The notes beneath the pieces were generated by a model, which was given only the letters and a program-made list of their open reading frames with translations, was not told where the DNA came from and ran no database searches. From Methylonatrum kenyense (lineage in GTDB: Bacteria > Pseudomonadota > Gammaproteobacteria > Nitrococcales > Aquisalimonadaceae): DNA of 64,000 nucleotides. Positions within the stretch are counted from its first letter, which is position 1, and each line of letters opens with the position of its first letter. Location of the stretch: assembly GCF_023195885.1 (NCBI RefSeq), contig NZ_JALPKO010000006.1:124001-188000 (forward strand), read 5' to 3'. Shown in pieces: positions 8,621 to 17,041 of the stretch. Made by a program: the position numbers and the translations under genes.

Positions 8621-9898
8621 TCAGTCGGCCTTGGCCGCCGGACGTCGGCGACCGCCACCACCACGTTTTCCGCCGTTGCGGCTACCATTCCCGCCACGGC
8701 CTTTCGGTCCGTTGCTGCGGCGGGCGATTTTCTTGGGCGGTTCCGGCTTGACCATCCACTCCGGGTCGGCGACCTCGGTCGGGATCTTCTGCTCGATATA
8801 GGCTTCGATATCGGGCAGTGAATAGACATATTCGTCACAGGCCAGGCTGATAGCGTCACCGCTGGCGCCGGCGCGGGCGGTGCGGCCGATGCGGTGCACG
8901 TAGTCCTCGGCCTCCTGCGGCAGATCGAAATTGACCACGTGGCTGACATCGGGGATATGCAGTCCCCGTGCGGCCACATCGGTGGCCACGAGGATCGGCA
9001 GATCGCCGCTCTGGAAGCGCTGCAGCAGCTTCTCCCGCTTGGTCTGCGGGATATCTCCGGAGATTACCTCCGCCTCGAAACCGTTGCCCAGCAGATAACC
9101 GGTGACATGGTCTGCGCCGCGCTTGGTGTTGACGAACACGATGGTGCGGTTCATCTCGTGCGCCTTGAACAGCCCGATCAGCAGCGGGATCTTGTCTTCC
9201 TTGGCGACGTGGAACAGCCGCTGGTTGACCTTGTCAGCGGTCACCTGCTCCGCCTCGATGCGGATCACCTCGGGTTCGTTCATGTGCTCATAGGCCAGTT
9301 CCATCACCCGATGCGACAGCGTGGCCGAGTACAGCATGTTGATGCGCTGATCCGGCGGCGGCATGCGCCGCAACAGGTAGCGGATGTCATTGATGAAGCC
9401 GAGATCGAACATCCGGTCGGCCTCGTCCAGCACCACCACCTCGATGTTCTTCAGGTCGAACACGCCCTGCTTGTAGAAATCGATGATCCGTCCCGGCGTT
9501 CCAATCATGATGTCCACGCCGGCCTCGATCTGGCGGCGCTGGGATTCGTAACCGGTGCCACCGTAGACCGCGACCCGGTTCATGCCGGTAAAGCGGCCGA
9601 GCAACTCGGCGTCCTTGTGAATCTGCAGGGCAAGCTCGCGGGTCGGCGCAAGAATCAGCGCCCAGGGGCCGATCTTGTCCTCGGCAACCGGCGTTTCCAT
9701 CAGATGATGCATGGTCGCCAGCAGGAAGGCGGCGGACTTGCCGGTGCCGGTCTGTGCCTGGCCGGCCACGTCCTTGCCCTTGAGTGCCAGCGGCAGGGTC
9801 GCGGCCTGGATTGGCGTGCAGTGCGTGTAGCCGGCCTCGTCGAGGCTGTCCAACAGGGACGGTGTCAGGCCCAGGGAGCGGAAATCGGTGGTTGTCAT
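8621..9898 (-). CDS. rhlB: DEAD-box ATP-dependent RNA helicase RhlB
   Basis: RhlB unwinds structured RNA in the RNase E degradosome. The 425-residue protein has the Q motif (CTPIQ), Walker A AQTGTGKS, PTRELA, DEAD, the SAT motif, and C-terminal helicase motifs ATDVAARGLHIPD and HRIGRTARAG. It is colinear with E. coli RhlB, including DRMFDLGFINDIR and EDYVHRIGRT. A basic Gly/Arg/Lys-rich tail of about 40 residues follows the core and probably binds RNA. ATG 9898 has GGAAAAAG upstream; ATG 9913 lacks a ribosome site. The rne gene in this window encodes its usual partner. Confidence 0.92.
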   Translation of the reverse strand: MTTTDFRSLGLTPSLLDSLDEAGYTHCTPIQAATLPLALKGKDVAGQAQTGTGKSAAFLLATMHHLMETPVAEDKIGPWALILAPTRELALQIHKDAELLGRFTGMNRVAVYGGTGYESQRRQIEAGVDIMIGTPGRIIDFYKQGVFDLKNIEVVVLDEADRMFDLGFINDIRYLLRRMPPPDQRINMLYSATLSHRVMELAYEHMNEPEVIRIEAEQVTADKVNQRLFHVAKEDKIPLLIGLFKAHEMNRTIVFVNTKRGADHVTGYLLGNGFEAEVISGDIPQTKREKLLQRFQSGDLPILVATDVAARGLHIPDVSHVVNFDLPQEAEDYVHRIGRTARAGASGDAISLACDEYVYSLPDIEAYIEQKIPTEVADPEWMVKPEPPKKIARRSNGPKGRGGNGSRNGGKRGGGGRRRPAAKAD

Positions 9899-10040
9899 GT
9901 GGTCTTTTTCCATGGCGCGAGAGGGTACAACAATTTCAGCGGCATTTCCGCAGCCGCGCGCGGCTGCCTGCGCGGCCTTTGTCTGGCGCGGGGCTTTGTG
10001 GTTCCATGCCAGCCACTCCGCACTGCCAGGGCAAAACAAC

Positions 10041-10607
10041 ATGTCACCCGAGCATCTCGATTCAATCCTGTCGCGGGCCGAGGAAGTCCATTCCCCGGCG
10101 GCCGTGGATGCGGCCCTGGATCGCATGGCGGACGCGATATCGGCCGACTACCGGGACCGCATGCCACTGGTGCTGAGCGTGATGATCGGTGGTCTGGTGA
10201 TGTCCGGTCGCCTGCTGCCCCGGCTGAAATTCCCGCTGACCGTGGATTATCTGCACGCCAGCCGTTACCGGGGTGAAACCCGGGGTGGTGCAGAGCTGCA
10301 CTGGCTGGCGCGGCCCACCGAGAGTTTGCGCGATCGTTCGGTACTGATCCTTGATGACATTCTCGACGAAGGGCACACCCTGAAGGGGATTATTGCCTTC
10401 TGTCGGCAGCAGGGGGCCCGCGATGTGGCCACTGCGGTGCTGGTGCGCAAACGTCACCAGCGCCGTGTTGCCGGGCTGGACGTGGAATACGTGGGCCTCG
10501 AGGTGCCGGACCGGTATGTGTTTGGCGCCGGCATGGATTACAGGGATTATCTGCGCAACCTGCCGGGCATTCTCGCCCTGGCGCCGGATGACGAGGAGCA
10601 AGCGTGA
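10041..10607 (+). CDS. Hypoxanthine-guanine phosphoribosyltransferase
   Basis: A 188-residue type I phosphoribosyltransferase that would convert hypoxanthine or guanine plus PRPP to IMP or GMP. The PRPP loop ILDDILDEGHTL (about residues 103-114) is canonical. The N-terminal part has PLVLSVMIGGLVMSGRL and a YLHASRYRG loop of the HGPRT type, and the C-terminal base-binding segment has PDRYVFGAGMDY. The start is ATG 10041. It overlaps the next gene (a methylthioinosine phosphorylase) in a GTGA junction; that enzyme releases hypoxanthine, which this one would salvage. Confidence 0.88.
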   Translation: MSPEHLDSILSRAEEVHSPAAVDAALDRMADAISADYRDRMPLVLSVMIGGLVMSGRLLPRLKFPLTVDYLHASRYRGETRGGAELHWLARPTESLRDRSVLILDDILDEGHTLKGIIAFCRQQGARDVATAVLVRKRHQRRVAGLDVEYVGLEVPDRYVFGAGMDYRDYLRNLPGILALAPDDEEQA

Positions 10608-11341
10608 GCGTCGCGATTATCGGTGGTACCGGACTGACCAGTCTGCGCAATCTGGAGATTACGCACCGCGAGGTCGTGCACACGCCGTATGGGGAGCCAT
10701 CGGGCCCGATCACCCACGGCCAGCTGTGCGGGCGGCAGGTCATGTTCCTGGCCCGGCATGGCTACGGACATACAATCCCACCCCATCGGGTCAACTACCG
10801 CGCCAATCTCTGGGCACTGCGCCACCTGGGGGTCGACCGCCTGATCGCGGTCGCCGCGGTTGGCGGCATCGCCGAAGAAATGGGGCCGGGCCGGCTTGCG
10901 ATTCCGGATCAGATCATCGACTACACCTGGGGTCGGCAACACACGCTGTTCGAGGATGATCTGCCCCATGTCACGCATGTGGATTTCACCCATCCCTATG
11001 ACCGGGATCTGCGCCGCCGGTTGCTGGCTGGTGCCGAACGCGCGGAGCTATCCGTGATGCCCGCAGGCACCTACGGGGCGACCCAGGGGCCCCGGCTGGA
11101 GACCGCGGCGGAGATACGCCGGCTGCGCCGGGATGGCTGTGACATGGTGGGGATGACCGGCATGCCGGAAGCGGCGTTGGCGCGGGAACTGGGCATCAGT
11201 TACGCGACTTGCGCGGTCTGTGCCAACTGGGCGGCCGGCCTCGGTGGCGAGGAGATCTCCATGGACCAGATCGAACAGGTCCTGAAGGGCGGCATGGAAC
11301 AGGTCCGCCGCCTACTTGCGGAGATGATTCCGTCGCTGTGA
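10604..11341 (+). CDS. S-methyl-5'-thioinosine phosphorylase
   Basis: A 245-residue member of the MTAP/PNP-2 phosphorylase family. Landmarks are IGGTGL, FLARHGYGHTIPPHRVNYRA, the GTYGATQGPRLET loop and the VGMTGMPEAALARELG base-site segment. The sequence resembles the Pseudomonas PA3004-type enzyme, which splits 5'-methylthioinosine to hypoxanthine and methylthioribose-1-phosphate. The start is GTG 10604, overlapping the preceding phosphoribosyltransferase stop. Pairing with a hypoxanthine phosphoribosyltransferase supports thioinosine rather than thioadenosine as substrate. An MTAP activity cannot be excluded by sequence alone. Confidence 0.83.
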   Translation: MSVAIIGGTGLTSLRNLEITHREVVHTPYGEPSGPITHGQLCGRQVMFLARHGYGHTIPPHRVNYRANLWALRHLGVDRLIAVAAVGGIAEEMGPGRLAIPDQIIDYTWGRQHTLFEDDLPHVTHVDFTHPYDRDLRRRLLAGAERAELSVMPAGTYGATQGPRLETAAEIRRLRRDGCDMVGMTGMPEAALARELGISYATCAVCANWAAGLGGEEISMDQIEQVLKGGMEQVRRLLAEMIPSL

Positions 11342-11373
11342 TTCAGTGACGCACTGACTTACTCGCACGCAGA

Positions 11374-11398
11374 CGGGGAATAAGCCAGCGCCTCCCTA
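11374..11398 (+). repeat. Diverged copy of the GTGTTTCCCTA repeat
   Basis: The stretch GGGGAATAAGCCAGCGCCTC followed by CCTA aligns with GGGAATAAATCAGTGTTTCCCTA at 28408-28430 with several transitions. Its final CTA is the TAG stop of mfd on the minus strand, just as the copy at 7551-7572 gives the lipoprotein stop. Confidence 0.4.
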
Positions 11399-14300
11399 GG
11401 CCGCTTCCTTCAGGCGAAGCGCATCGATCAGTTCGCGCGCCAGGGCGAAGCGCTGGTCGGCATCCGGTAATTCGCGTTCGACCTTCAGCCGTTCCTGGCC
11501 TTCCAGGCGGAAACTCGCCGGTGATCCCTGGACCAACTGGACCAGGGCGCCGGGGTCTACCTGGGTGCCGGCACCGAAGACGATCTGGCCGCCGTTCTCG
11601 CCCAGCTCAATGCGCTTCAGCCCCAGCGGTTCCGCTTCCAGCTTCAGTTCGGTGACCCGGAACAGGTTCTTGGCCGCCGCCGGCAGCAGGCCGAAACGGT
11701 CGATCATCTCCACCTGCAGGTCCTTCAACGCCTCGTGGTCTGCCGCGTTCGCAATCCGCTTGTAGAGCACCAGCCGGGTGTGCACGTCCGGCAGATAGCC
11801 CTCCGGCAGCAGGGCGGGTATCCGCAGTTCGATCTCGGTACCCTGATGCAACGGTTTATCCAGCTCCGGTTCGCGTCCCTGCTTCAGGTCCTTTACCGCC
11901 CGGTCCAGCAGATCGTTGTAAAGGGTGAAGCCAACCTCGCTGATCTGGCCACTCTGTTCGGCGCCCAGCAGTTCCCCGGCACCGCGGATTTCCAGGTCGT
12001 GGCTGGCCAGCGTGAACCCGACCCCCAGGTCCTCATGTGCCGCCAGCGCATCGAGGCGCTTGACCGCATCGGCGGTCATGAGCTTGCGTGGCGGAGCGAT
12101 CAGGTAGGCGTAGGCCCGGTGGTGAGAGCGGCCGACGCGACCGCGCATCTGGTGCAGCTGGGCCAGGCCGAAGCGGTCGGCGCGATTGATGATGATGGTG
12201 TTCGCGGTCGGTACGTCGATACCGGACTCGATGATCGTGCTGCAGACCAGTACATTGTGCCGCTGGTGGTAGAAGTCCAGCATTACCTGTTCGAGTTCCC
12301 GTTCCGGCAGCTGGCCATGGGCGACGCCGATTCGCGCCTGCGGCACCAGCTCCTGCAACTGTTCCGCGGCGCGGTCGATGCTCTTCACGTCGTTGTGCAG
12401 CAGATACACCTGGCCGCCACGCTTGAGTTCGCGCAGGCAGGCCTCCTGGATCAGCGCGTCGTTCCACTCGGAGACGAAGGTCTTGACCGCCAGCCGGCGT
12501 GCCGGCGGGGTGGTGATCACGGACAGGTCGCGCATGCCGGACAGCGCCATGTTCAGAGTCCGCGGAATCGGCGTCGCGGTCAGGGTCAGCAGGTCGACCT
12601 CGGCGCGCAGCTGTTTCAGGCGTTCCTTGTGCTGCACGCCGAAGCGGTGTTCCTCGTCGATAATCACCAGCCCCAGGTTGTTCGCCTTGAGGTCGCTCTG
12701 CAGCAGCTTGTGGGTGCCAATGACGATGTCCAGGTCGCCGCTCTGGAAATCATTGATTGTCTGCGCCTTGGCCTTGCTGCCGCCAAAGCGCGACAGCAGA
12801 CCGATGCGCACCGGCCAGTCGGCGAAGCGGTCCCGGAAGTTCTGGTAGTGCTGCTGGGCGAGCAGGGTGGTGGGCACCAGGATCGCCACCTGATAGCCGC
12901 CCTGGACAGCAACGAATGCGGCACGCATGGCGACCTCGGTCTTGCCGAAGCCGACATCGCCACAGACCACCCGGTCCATCGGTTGTGACGAGGCCAGGTC
13001 CTGGATAACCGCATCTATTGCGTCCTGTTGGTCCGGCGTTTCCTCGAACGGAAAGGCCGCGGCGAAGGCGGCGTATTCCTCGATACCGGATTCGATCGAT
13101 GTGCCGCGTCGGGCGGCGCGGCGGGCGTAGAGATCGAGCAATTCGGCAGCGACGTCGCGAACCTTCTCCGCGGCCTTGCGCTTTGCCTTTTCCCACTGGC
13201 CGCTGCCCAGTCGATGCAGCGGCGCATGATCCTCGTCGGCACCGCTGTAGCGGCTGATCAGCTGCAATGCGGCCACTGGCACGTACAACTTGTCACCGCC
13301 GGCGTATTCCAGGGTCAGGAACTCGGTCGGGTATTCGCCCACATCCAGCGTCTGCAGGCCGTGATAGCGGCCCACGCCGTGTTCTTCGTGCACGACCGGA
13401 GCACCAATCCGCAAGTCATTGAGATCACGTATGATCAGCGCGGGATCACGTTCCTGGCGGCGGCGCCGGCGCCGCTGTTGGGCCCGGTTGCCCGACAGCG
13501 CCGCTTCGGTAACCAGCGCCAACCGGCTCTGCGGCAGGATGCCGCCACGCTCCATCGGCGAGATGGTGATGCCGATGTCCTGATCACTCTCCAGAAACTG
13601 CTGCCAGCCACGGAACTCCCGCGGGCGAATCTGCTGCCGCGCCAGACTCTCCAGCAGGGCCTCGCGGTGCCCAGCGGTCTCGGCGACGAACAGCACCCGG
13701 CGCTCCTGCCGGGCGACCCAGTTGCCGATTGCCTGCCGTTGCTCGCCGTCACGCACGATAATGCCGAGTTCGGGTAGCGGTTCGCTGGCAAAGCGCACCT
13801 GGTCCGGATCGGGTCCGCGCTGCAGAACCTCGGCGGATTCGGTGTTGCAGATCACGGCCCGGCTGGCGGTCGTCCGAGCCCGGATCTCGCGGGGATCGAG
13901 GAACACCCGATTCGGCGGCAGCAGCGGCCGTTCCTGGTCGTGCCGGCGTTGCTCGTACCGTTCGCCGATTTCGTGCCAAAGCTCATCAGCGGCATCGAAG
14001 ACACCGTGATCCAGGTGAATCAGTATGTCGTCGGGCAGGTAATCAAACAGGGTTGCGGTCTGTTCGAAGAACAGCGGCAGGTAGTATTCGATGCCACTGG
14101 GCATCGTGCCTTCGCTGACTTCGCGGTAGATCAGGCTGCGCGTCGGGTCGCCCTCGAAGCAGGAGCGGAAGGCGCCGCGGAAGCGGGCGATGGCTTCCTC
14201 GTTCACCGGGAACTCCCGACCGGGCAGCAGCGATATGCGCTCGACCCGGGCGTCACTGATCTGGGTTTCGGGATCGAACAGGCGAATCGTCTCGATCTCG

Positions 14301-14884
14301 TCATCGAACAGGTCCAGCCGATACGGGCGTTCACTGCCCATCGGAAACAGGTCGAGCAGGGCACCGCGAACGGCGAACTCGCCGTGTTCTCCCACTTCCG
14401 GCACGCAGCGGTAACCGGCCTGTTCGAGACGACCGCGGGTCTGCGCCATGTCCAGCCGGTCCCCGATTGCCAGGTTCAGGGCGTGCCCGTCGAGGAAACT
14501 GCGCGGCGCCAGACGTTGCAGCAGGGTGCCGATCGGCACGATCAGGATGCCGTCGCGGCAGTCGGGCAGCCGGGCCAGGGTTGCCAGCCGTTGCGAGACG
14601 ATGTCCTGATGCGGCGAGAAAATGTCGTAGGGCAGCGTCTCCCAGTCGGGAAACACCAGGATCCGGTCGCTGGCATCGTTGCTGTAGAAGCGCAGTTCCG
14701 TCTCCAGGCGCTGCGCGTCCTGGGAACTCGCGGTCACGGCAAGGACCAGGCCCGATTGCGGGTCATCGGCCATCTGCCAGAGCGCCAGTGCACCCAGGCT
14801 GCCTTCCAATCCGGACCAGTACAGTGCGCGCCCCGGCTTGCGCGGAAACACCGGCGTCAGCGGGTCACAGTGTTCGCGACTCAT
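11396..14884 (-). CDS. mfd: Transcription-repair coupling factor
   Basis: Mfd displaces RNA polymerase stalled at DNA lesions and recruits UvrA. At 1162 residues it is full length. In order: UvrB-like N-terminal domains (YWSGLEGSLGALALWQ onward), the CarD-like RNA-polymerase-interaction domain (GAPVVHEEHGVGRYHGLQ near residue 500), and the translocase with Walker A GDVGFGKTEVAMRAA and Walker B DEEHRFG. Helicase motif VLVCSTIIESGIDVP and the QMRGRVGRSHHRAYAYL region follow, then the C-terminal TRCF domain. It overlaps the upstream DAHP synthase gene in ATGA. The stop codon lies in a dispersed repeat. Confidence 0.96.
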   Translation of the reverse strand: MSREHCDPLTPVFPRKPGRALYWSGLEGSLGALALWQMADDPQSGLVLAVTASSQDAQRLETELRFYSNDASDRILVFPDWETLPYDIFSPHQDIVSQRLATLARLPDCRDGILIVPIGTLLQRLAPRSFLDGHALNLAIGDRLDMAQTRGRLEQAGYRCVPEVGEHGEFAVRGALLDLFPMGSERPYRLDLFDDEIETIRLFDPETQISDARVERISLLPGREFPVNEEAIARFRGAFRSCFEGDPTRSLIYREVSEGTMPSGIEYYLPLFFEQTATLFDYLPDDILIHLDHGVFDAADELWHEIGERYEQRRHDQERPLLPPNRVFLDPREIRARTTASRAVICNTESAEVLQRGPDPDQVRFASEPLPELGIIVRDGEQRQAIGNWVARQERRVLFVAETAGHREALLESLARQQIRPREFRGWQQFLESDQDIGITISPMERGGILPQSRLALVTEAALSGNRAQQRRRRRRQERDPALIIRDLNDLRIGAPVVHEEHGVGRYHGLQTLDVGEYPTEFLTLEYAGGDKLYVPVAALQLISRYSGADEDHAPLHRLGSGQWEKAKRKAAEKVRDVAAELLDLYARRAARRGTSIESGIEEYAAFAAAFPFEETPDQQDAIDAVIQDLASSQPMDRVVCGDVGFGKTEVAMRAAFVAVQGGYQVAILVPTTLLAQQHYQNFRDRFADWPVRIGLLSRFGGSKAKAQTINDFQSGDLDIVIGTHKLLQSDLKANNLGLVIIDEEHRFGVQHKERLKQLRAEVDLLTLTATPIPRTLNMALSGMRDLSVITTPPARRLAVKTFVSEWNDALIQEACLRELKRGGQVYLLHNDVKSIDRAAEQLQELVPQARIGVAHGQLPERELEQVMLDFYHQRHNVLVCSTIIESGIDVPTANTIIINRADRFGLAQLHQMRGRVGRSHHRAYAYLIAPPRKLMTADAVKRLDALAAHEDLGVGFTLASHDLEIRGAGELLGAEQSGQISEVGFTLYNDLLDRAVKDLKQGREPELDKPLHQGTEIELRIPALLPEGYLPDVHTRLVLYKRIANAADHEALKDLQVEMIDRFGLLPAAAKNLFRVTELKLEAEPLGLKRIELGENGGQIVFGAGTQVDPGALVQLVQGSPASFRLEGQERLKVERELPDADQRFALARELIDALRLKEAA

Positions 14885-16020
14885 CAGCTGTTCGCTGCCT
14901 CCCGGGCCAGGCGCTGGCGCTCAGCGGCGCGGCGTCGCTGTTCGTAGGCCTCGCGGGCATGGCCCACATCCTCCAGAAACCAGGGAAGTTCCTCCAGGGT
15001 CAGCGCCTGGGCACCATCCACCAGCGCCCGTTCCGGCTCCGGATGGAAATCCACCAGCACCATGTTGGCGCCGGCAACCACGCCCTGGGCCGTCGCATGC
15101 ACCAGGTCCGGAATGCCGTCCGGCGCACAGGCACGGATGCCCACTGAATGCGAGGGATCGATGCAGACCGGCATGCGGGTCATGCGCTTGACCGTCGGCA
15201 CATGGGCGAAATCAACGAAATTGCGATGCGGGTCGCCGAAGCTGGATTTCATCCCGCGCAGGCCGAACACGACATGGCTGTTGCCCTCGCTGGCCAGGTA
15301 TTCCGCGGCGTTCAGCGATTCCTCCAGGGTAATGCCGAAGCCCCGCTTTAGCAGGACCGGGAAACGGGTCTGGCGGCCCACGTGCTTCAACAGTTCGAAA
15401 TTCTGCGTGTTGCGGGTACCGATCTGCAGCATGACGCCGGTGGGGTTGCCGGTCTGGGCCAGCGCCAGTTCGACTTCCTCGATGTGGCGGTCATGAGTGA
15501 TCTCCATTGCCACCACGCGGATGCCGTACTTGCCTGCCAGCTCGAACACCCAGGGCAGACAGTCCTTGCCATGCCCCTGGAACGAATACGGATTGGTGCG
15601 CGGCTTGTAGGCGCCCATGCGGGCGCACTGCTGTCCGTTCGCCTGCAGCGCGGCGAACATGCGTTCGACATTGGTGGGGTTGTCCACCGCGCAAAGCCCG
15701 GCGAAGACGTGAAAGCTGTCCTGGCTGAAGGTGACGCCGTTGTACTGGAAGCCACTGGTGCGCGCATCGTCGCGATGACGACCCAGGACCCGATAGGCAT
15801 CCGATACGCGGATAACGCGCTGCACGCAGGGCAGCTCCGCCATGTCCCGTTCGGACAGCGCGCTTGTGTTGCCGATCAGGTAGATCTCGGTCAGCGTCCG
15901 TTCTTCGCCGAAAACCTGGTGCACGCGGTGGTGGACGCCCTTGAGCGCTTCCAGGTGACCGATCAGGCTCTGGAACTCCCTGGAATCGGTGTTGGTGTCG
16001 GGATTCAGGATCAGAATCAT
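14884..16020 (-). CDS. 3-deoxy-7-phosphoheptulonate synthase (divergent class I)
   Basis: A 378-residue enzyme of the DAHP synthase/KDO8P synthase family, which condenses PEP with erythrose-4-phosphate in the shikimate pathway. An N-terminal ferredoxin-like domain (about 1-75) precedes the barrel, as in Thermotoga-type enzymes. Core motifs are GAYKPRTNPYSFQGHG, QIGTRNTQNFELLK, LLKRGFG and CIDPSHSVG, and the end is DFHPEPERALVDGAQ. The usual GPC[AS]VE motif is AGLCAVDN here, and the EVM segment reads AMEITH, so this is a divergent subgroup. It sits between aguB and mfd on one strand. Confidence 0.8.
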   Translation of the reverse strand: MILILNPDTNTDSREFQSLIGHLEALKGVHHRVHQVFGEERTLTEIYLIGNTSALSERDMAELPCVQRVIRVSDAYRVLGRHRDDARTSGFQYNGVTFSQDSFHVFAGLCAVDNPTNVERMFAALQANGQQCARMGAYKPRTNPYSFQGHGKDCLPWVFELAGKYGIRVVAMEITHDRHIEEVELALAQTGNPTGVMLQIGTRNTQNFELLKHVGRQTRFPVLLKRGFGITLEESLNAAEYLASEGNSHVVFGLRGMKSSFGDPHRNFVDFAHVPTVKRMTRMPVCIDPSHSVGIRACAPDGIPDLVHATAQGVVAGANMVLVDFHPEPERALVDGAQALTLEELPWFLEDVGHAREAYEQRRRAAERQRLAREAANS

Positions 16021-16045
16021 TGGCGCATTCCTCGTTGCGGCCTGT

Positions 16046-16939
16046 TTAGTCTCGAAACAGGCGATTCAGTTCGCCGTAATGGTCGATACGTCGGTCCCGC
16101 AGGTAGGGCCAGATACGCCGGACTCGTTCGCTGCGCGCCAGGTCGATATCGCAGAGCAGCACCTGGGGCTGGTCTGCGGCGGCGCGGGCCAGGATTTCAC
16201 CCTGGGGTCCGGCGACAAAGCTGTTGCCCCAGAAGCGGGAACCGTTGCCGGGATCGGCGGGGTCGGGCTCGAAGCCAATGCGGTTGCAACTGAGTACCGG
16301 CAGGCCGTTGGCCACCGCATGGCTGCGCTGGATCGTGACCCAGGCGTCCAGTTGCCGGGCCTGCTCCGCCGCATCGTCGGCATCGTCCCAGCCGATCGCG
16401 GTGGGATACAGCAGCAGATCGGCACCGGCGGTGGCCATCAGCCGGGCCGCTTCCGGGAACCATTGATCCCAGCAGACCAGGACCCCGAGCCGGCCCAGCC
16501 GCGTCTCGATGGGCGTGAACCCCAGGTCGCCCGGGGTGAAGTAGAATTTCTCGTAGTAGCCCGGGTCGTCCGGGATATGCATCTTGCGATACCGTCCCGC
16601 CATGCCGCGTTTGCCGTCGAACACGACCGCAGTGTTGTGATACAACCCGGCGGCGCGACGCTCGAACAGCGATCCCACCAGTACGATATCCAGATCCGCG
16701 GCGATGCTCTCCAGTTGTTCCGAGGTCGGCCCGGGAATCGGTTCGGCCAGATCGAAAACCGCGGGATCCTCCTGCTGGCAGAAGTAGCGGCTGCGGTGCA
16801 ACTCCTGCAGCAGCACCAGCTCTGCGCCGGCGGCGGCCGCCTCACGGATACCGTCCAGGCTGGCTGCCAGGTTTGCGGCCAGATCGTCACCACAGGCGTG
16901 TTGGACCAGAGCGGCGCGCAATGTGTCGGGACGGGGCAT
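16046..16939 (-). CDS. aguB: N-carbamoylputrescine amidohydrolase
   Basis: AguB hydrolyses N-carbamoylputrescine to putrescine, CO2 and ammonia. The 297-residue nitrilase-superfamily protein has the Glu-Lys-Cys triad in LLQELHRSRYF, YRKMHIPDDPGYYEKFYF and VLVCWDQWFPEAAR. The PGYYEKFYF segment is characteristic of the carbamoylputrescine branch. The substrate-producing enzyme, agmatine deiminase, is encoded immediately upstream on the same strand about 100 bases away. Length and motifs are complete. Confidence 0.93.
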   Translation of the reverse strand: MPRPDTLRAALVQHACGDDLAANLAASLDGIREAAAAGAELVLLQELHRSRYFCQQEDPAVFDLAEPIPGPTSEQLESIAADLDIVLVGSLFERRAAGLYHNTAVVFDGKRGMAGRYRKMHIPDDPGYYEKFYFTPGDLGFTPIETRLGRLGVLVCWDQWFPEAARLMATAGADLLLYPTAIGWDDADDAAEQARQLDAWVTIQRSHAVANGLPVLSCNRIGFEPDPADPGNGSRFWGNSFVAGPQGEILARAAADQPQVLLCDIDLARSERVRRIWPYLRDRRIDHYGELNRLFRD

Positions 16940-17041
16940 GGCGGTGGTCTCCGCTGAAAATCTCAGGCGCGCAGTGTAGCGAAAGGCGACAAGGATTTCG
17001 TCAGCGGCATCTGTCTGCGATGGAAGGCGGCGGTCGCCTGG

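Noticed and set aside
8894-10276. A 460-codon plus-strand frame opposite rhlB
   Set aside because: Shadow of RhlB; the translated sequence is a His/Val/Leu-rich mirror with no motif.
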